Origin: an uncultured Bacilli bacterium
GTDB taxonomy: Bacteria; Bacillota_I; Bacilli_A; RF39; UBA660
Reading direction: 5' to 3'
NCBI GenBank assembly: GCA_944345045.1
Contig: CALVMI010000086.1
Coordinates: forward strand, 1 to 6,573
DNA length: 6,573 nt
Positions 6,528 to 6,573 of this stretch are shown here, one piece after another (the first letter of the stretch is position 1; every line of letters starts with the position of its first letter). The position numbers and the translations under genes are program-made. The notes below the pieces were generated by a model that saw only the letters and a list, made by a program, of their open reading frames with translations, did no database searches and had not been told where the DNA came from.

Positions 6528-6573
6528 ATGAAGTGCATAAATTGTCAAAAAGAGTATTATAATGGCGAGCAAG
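6528..6573 (+). CDS. Start of a CxxC (zinc-ribbon-like) protein, 3' partial
   Basis: An ATG at 6528 follows AGGAG (6516-6520) with a 7-base spacer. Fifteen codons are visible, translating to MKCINCQKEYYNGEQ, and then the window ends. The Cys-x-x-Cys pair right after the start is the usual first half of a zinc ribbon, as at the N-terminus of many small Firmicute regulatory or membrane proteins. The second Cys pair, if any, lies beyond the window. The gene is convincing, but its function cannot be assigned. Confidence 0.7.
   Translation, partial: MKCINCQKEYYNGEQ

Noticed and set aside
1..6573. CRISPR, tRNA, rRNA, IS element or attachment site
   Set aside because: No regularly spaced repeats, cloverleaf-like segments, terminal inverted repeats, transposase motifs or long direct repeats were seen on reading both strands.

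Overview
The window is AT-rich DNA with standard bacterial signals: Shine-Dalgarno sites, TATAAT-type -10 boxes and hairpin-plus-T-run terminators. All genes lie on the + strand. All five complete 3' ends use TAA or TAG, and the reading frames contain no in-frame TGA, so the standard bacterial code fits. Composition, a Gram-positive lipoprotein signal, a SpoIID-type domain and an NlpC/P60 domain point to a low-GC Firmicute, possibly one of the uncultured gut Bacilli lineages. The lineage is inference; no rRNA or tRNA is present to fix it.

Left part (1-4913) looks like the 3' end of a type IV secretion or conjugation-like operon. It holds, in order: (i) the C-terminal 664 residues of a very large, Cys-rich, acidic cell-wall protein combining a divergent SpoIID-like domain, a lysozyme/GH73-like domain and an NlpC/P60 peptidase; (ii) a lipoprotein of LppM/DUF3153 type with a C-terminal membrane helix, whose start codon seems to have been replaced by a run of 14 A; (iii) a VirD4/TraG coupling ATPase with its own putative promoter and a Met/Pro-rich, then acidic, C-terminal tail. 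A clear intrinsic terminator overlaps the ATPase stop codon and closes the unit. A coupling ATPase beside a wall hydrolase is the usual signature of a DNA- or protein-transfer machine. No relaxase, VirB4 or other channel gene is visible, so the cargo is unknown.

Right part (4914-6573) reads like ordinary chromosome with short, separately transcribed genes: a compact 84-residue single-domain rhodanese followed by a hairpin terminator, a membrane-anchored RmuC family protein behind a good -10 box, and the first 15 codons of a gene whose product begins with a CxxC zinc-ribbon-like motif. There are no IS elements, tRNA genes, attachment sites or CRISPR repeats in the window, so the terminator at 4884-4913 is the only visible border between the secretion-type cluster and the housekeeping genes.

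The most notable points are the three-module wall-remodelling protein beside a coupling ATPase, and the lipoprotein gene that has lost a canonical start codon in an A14 homopolymer.
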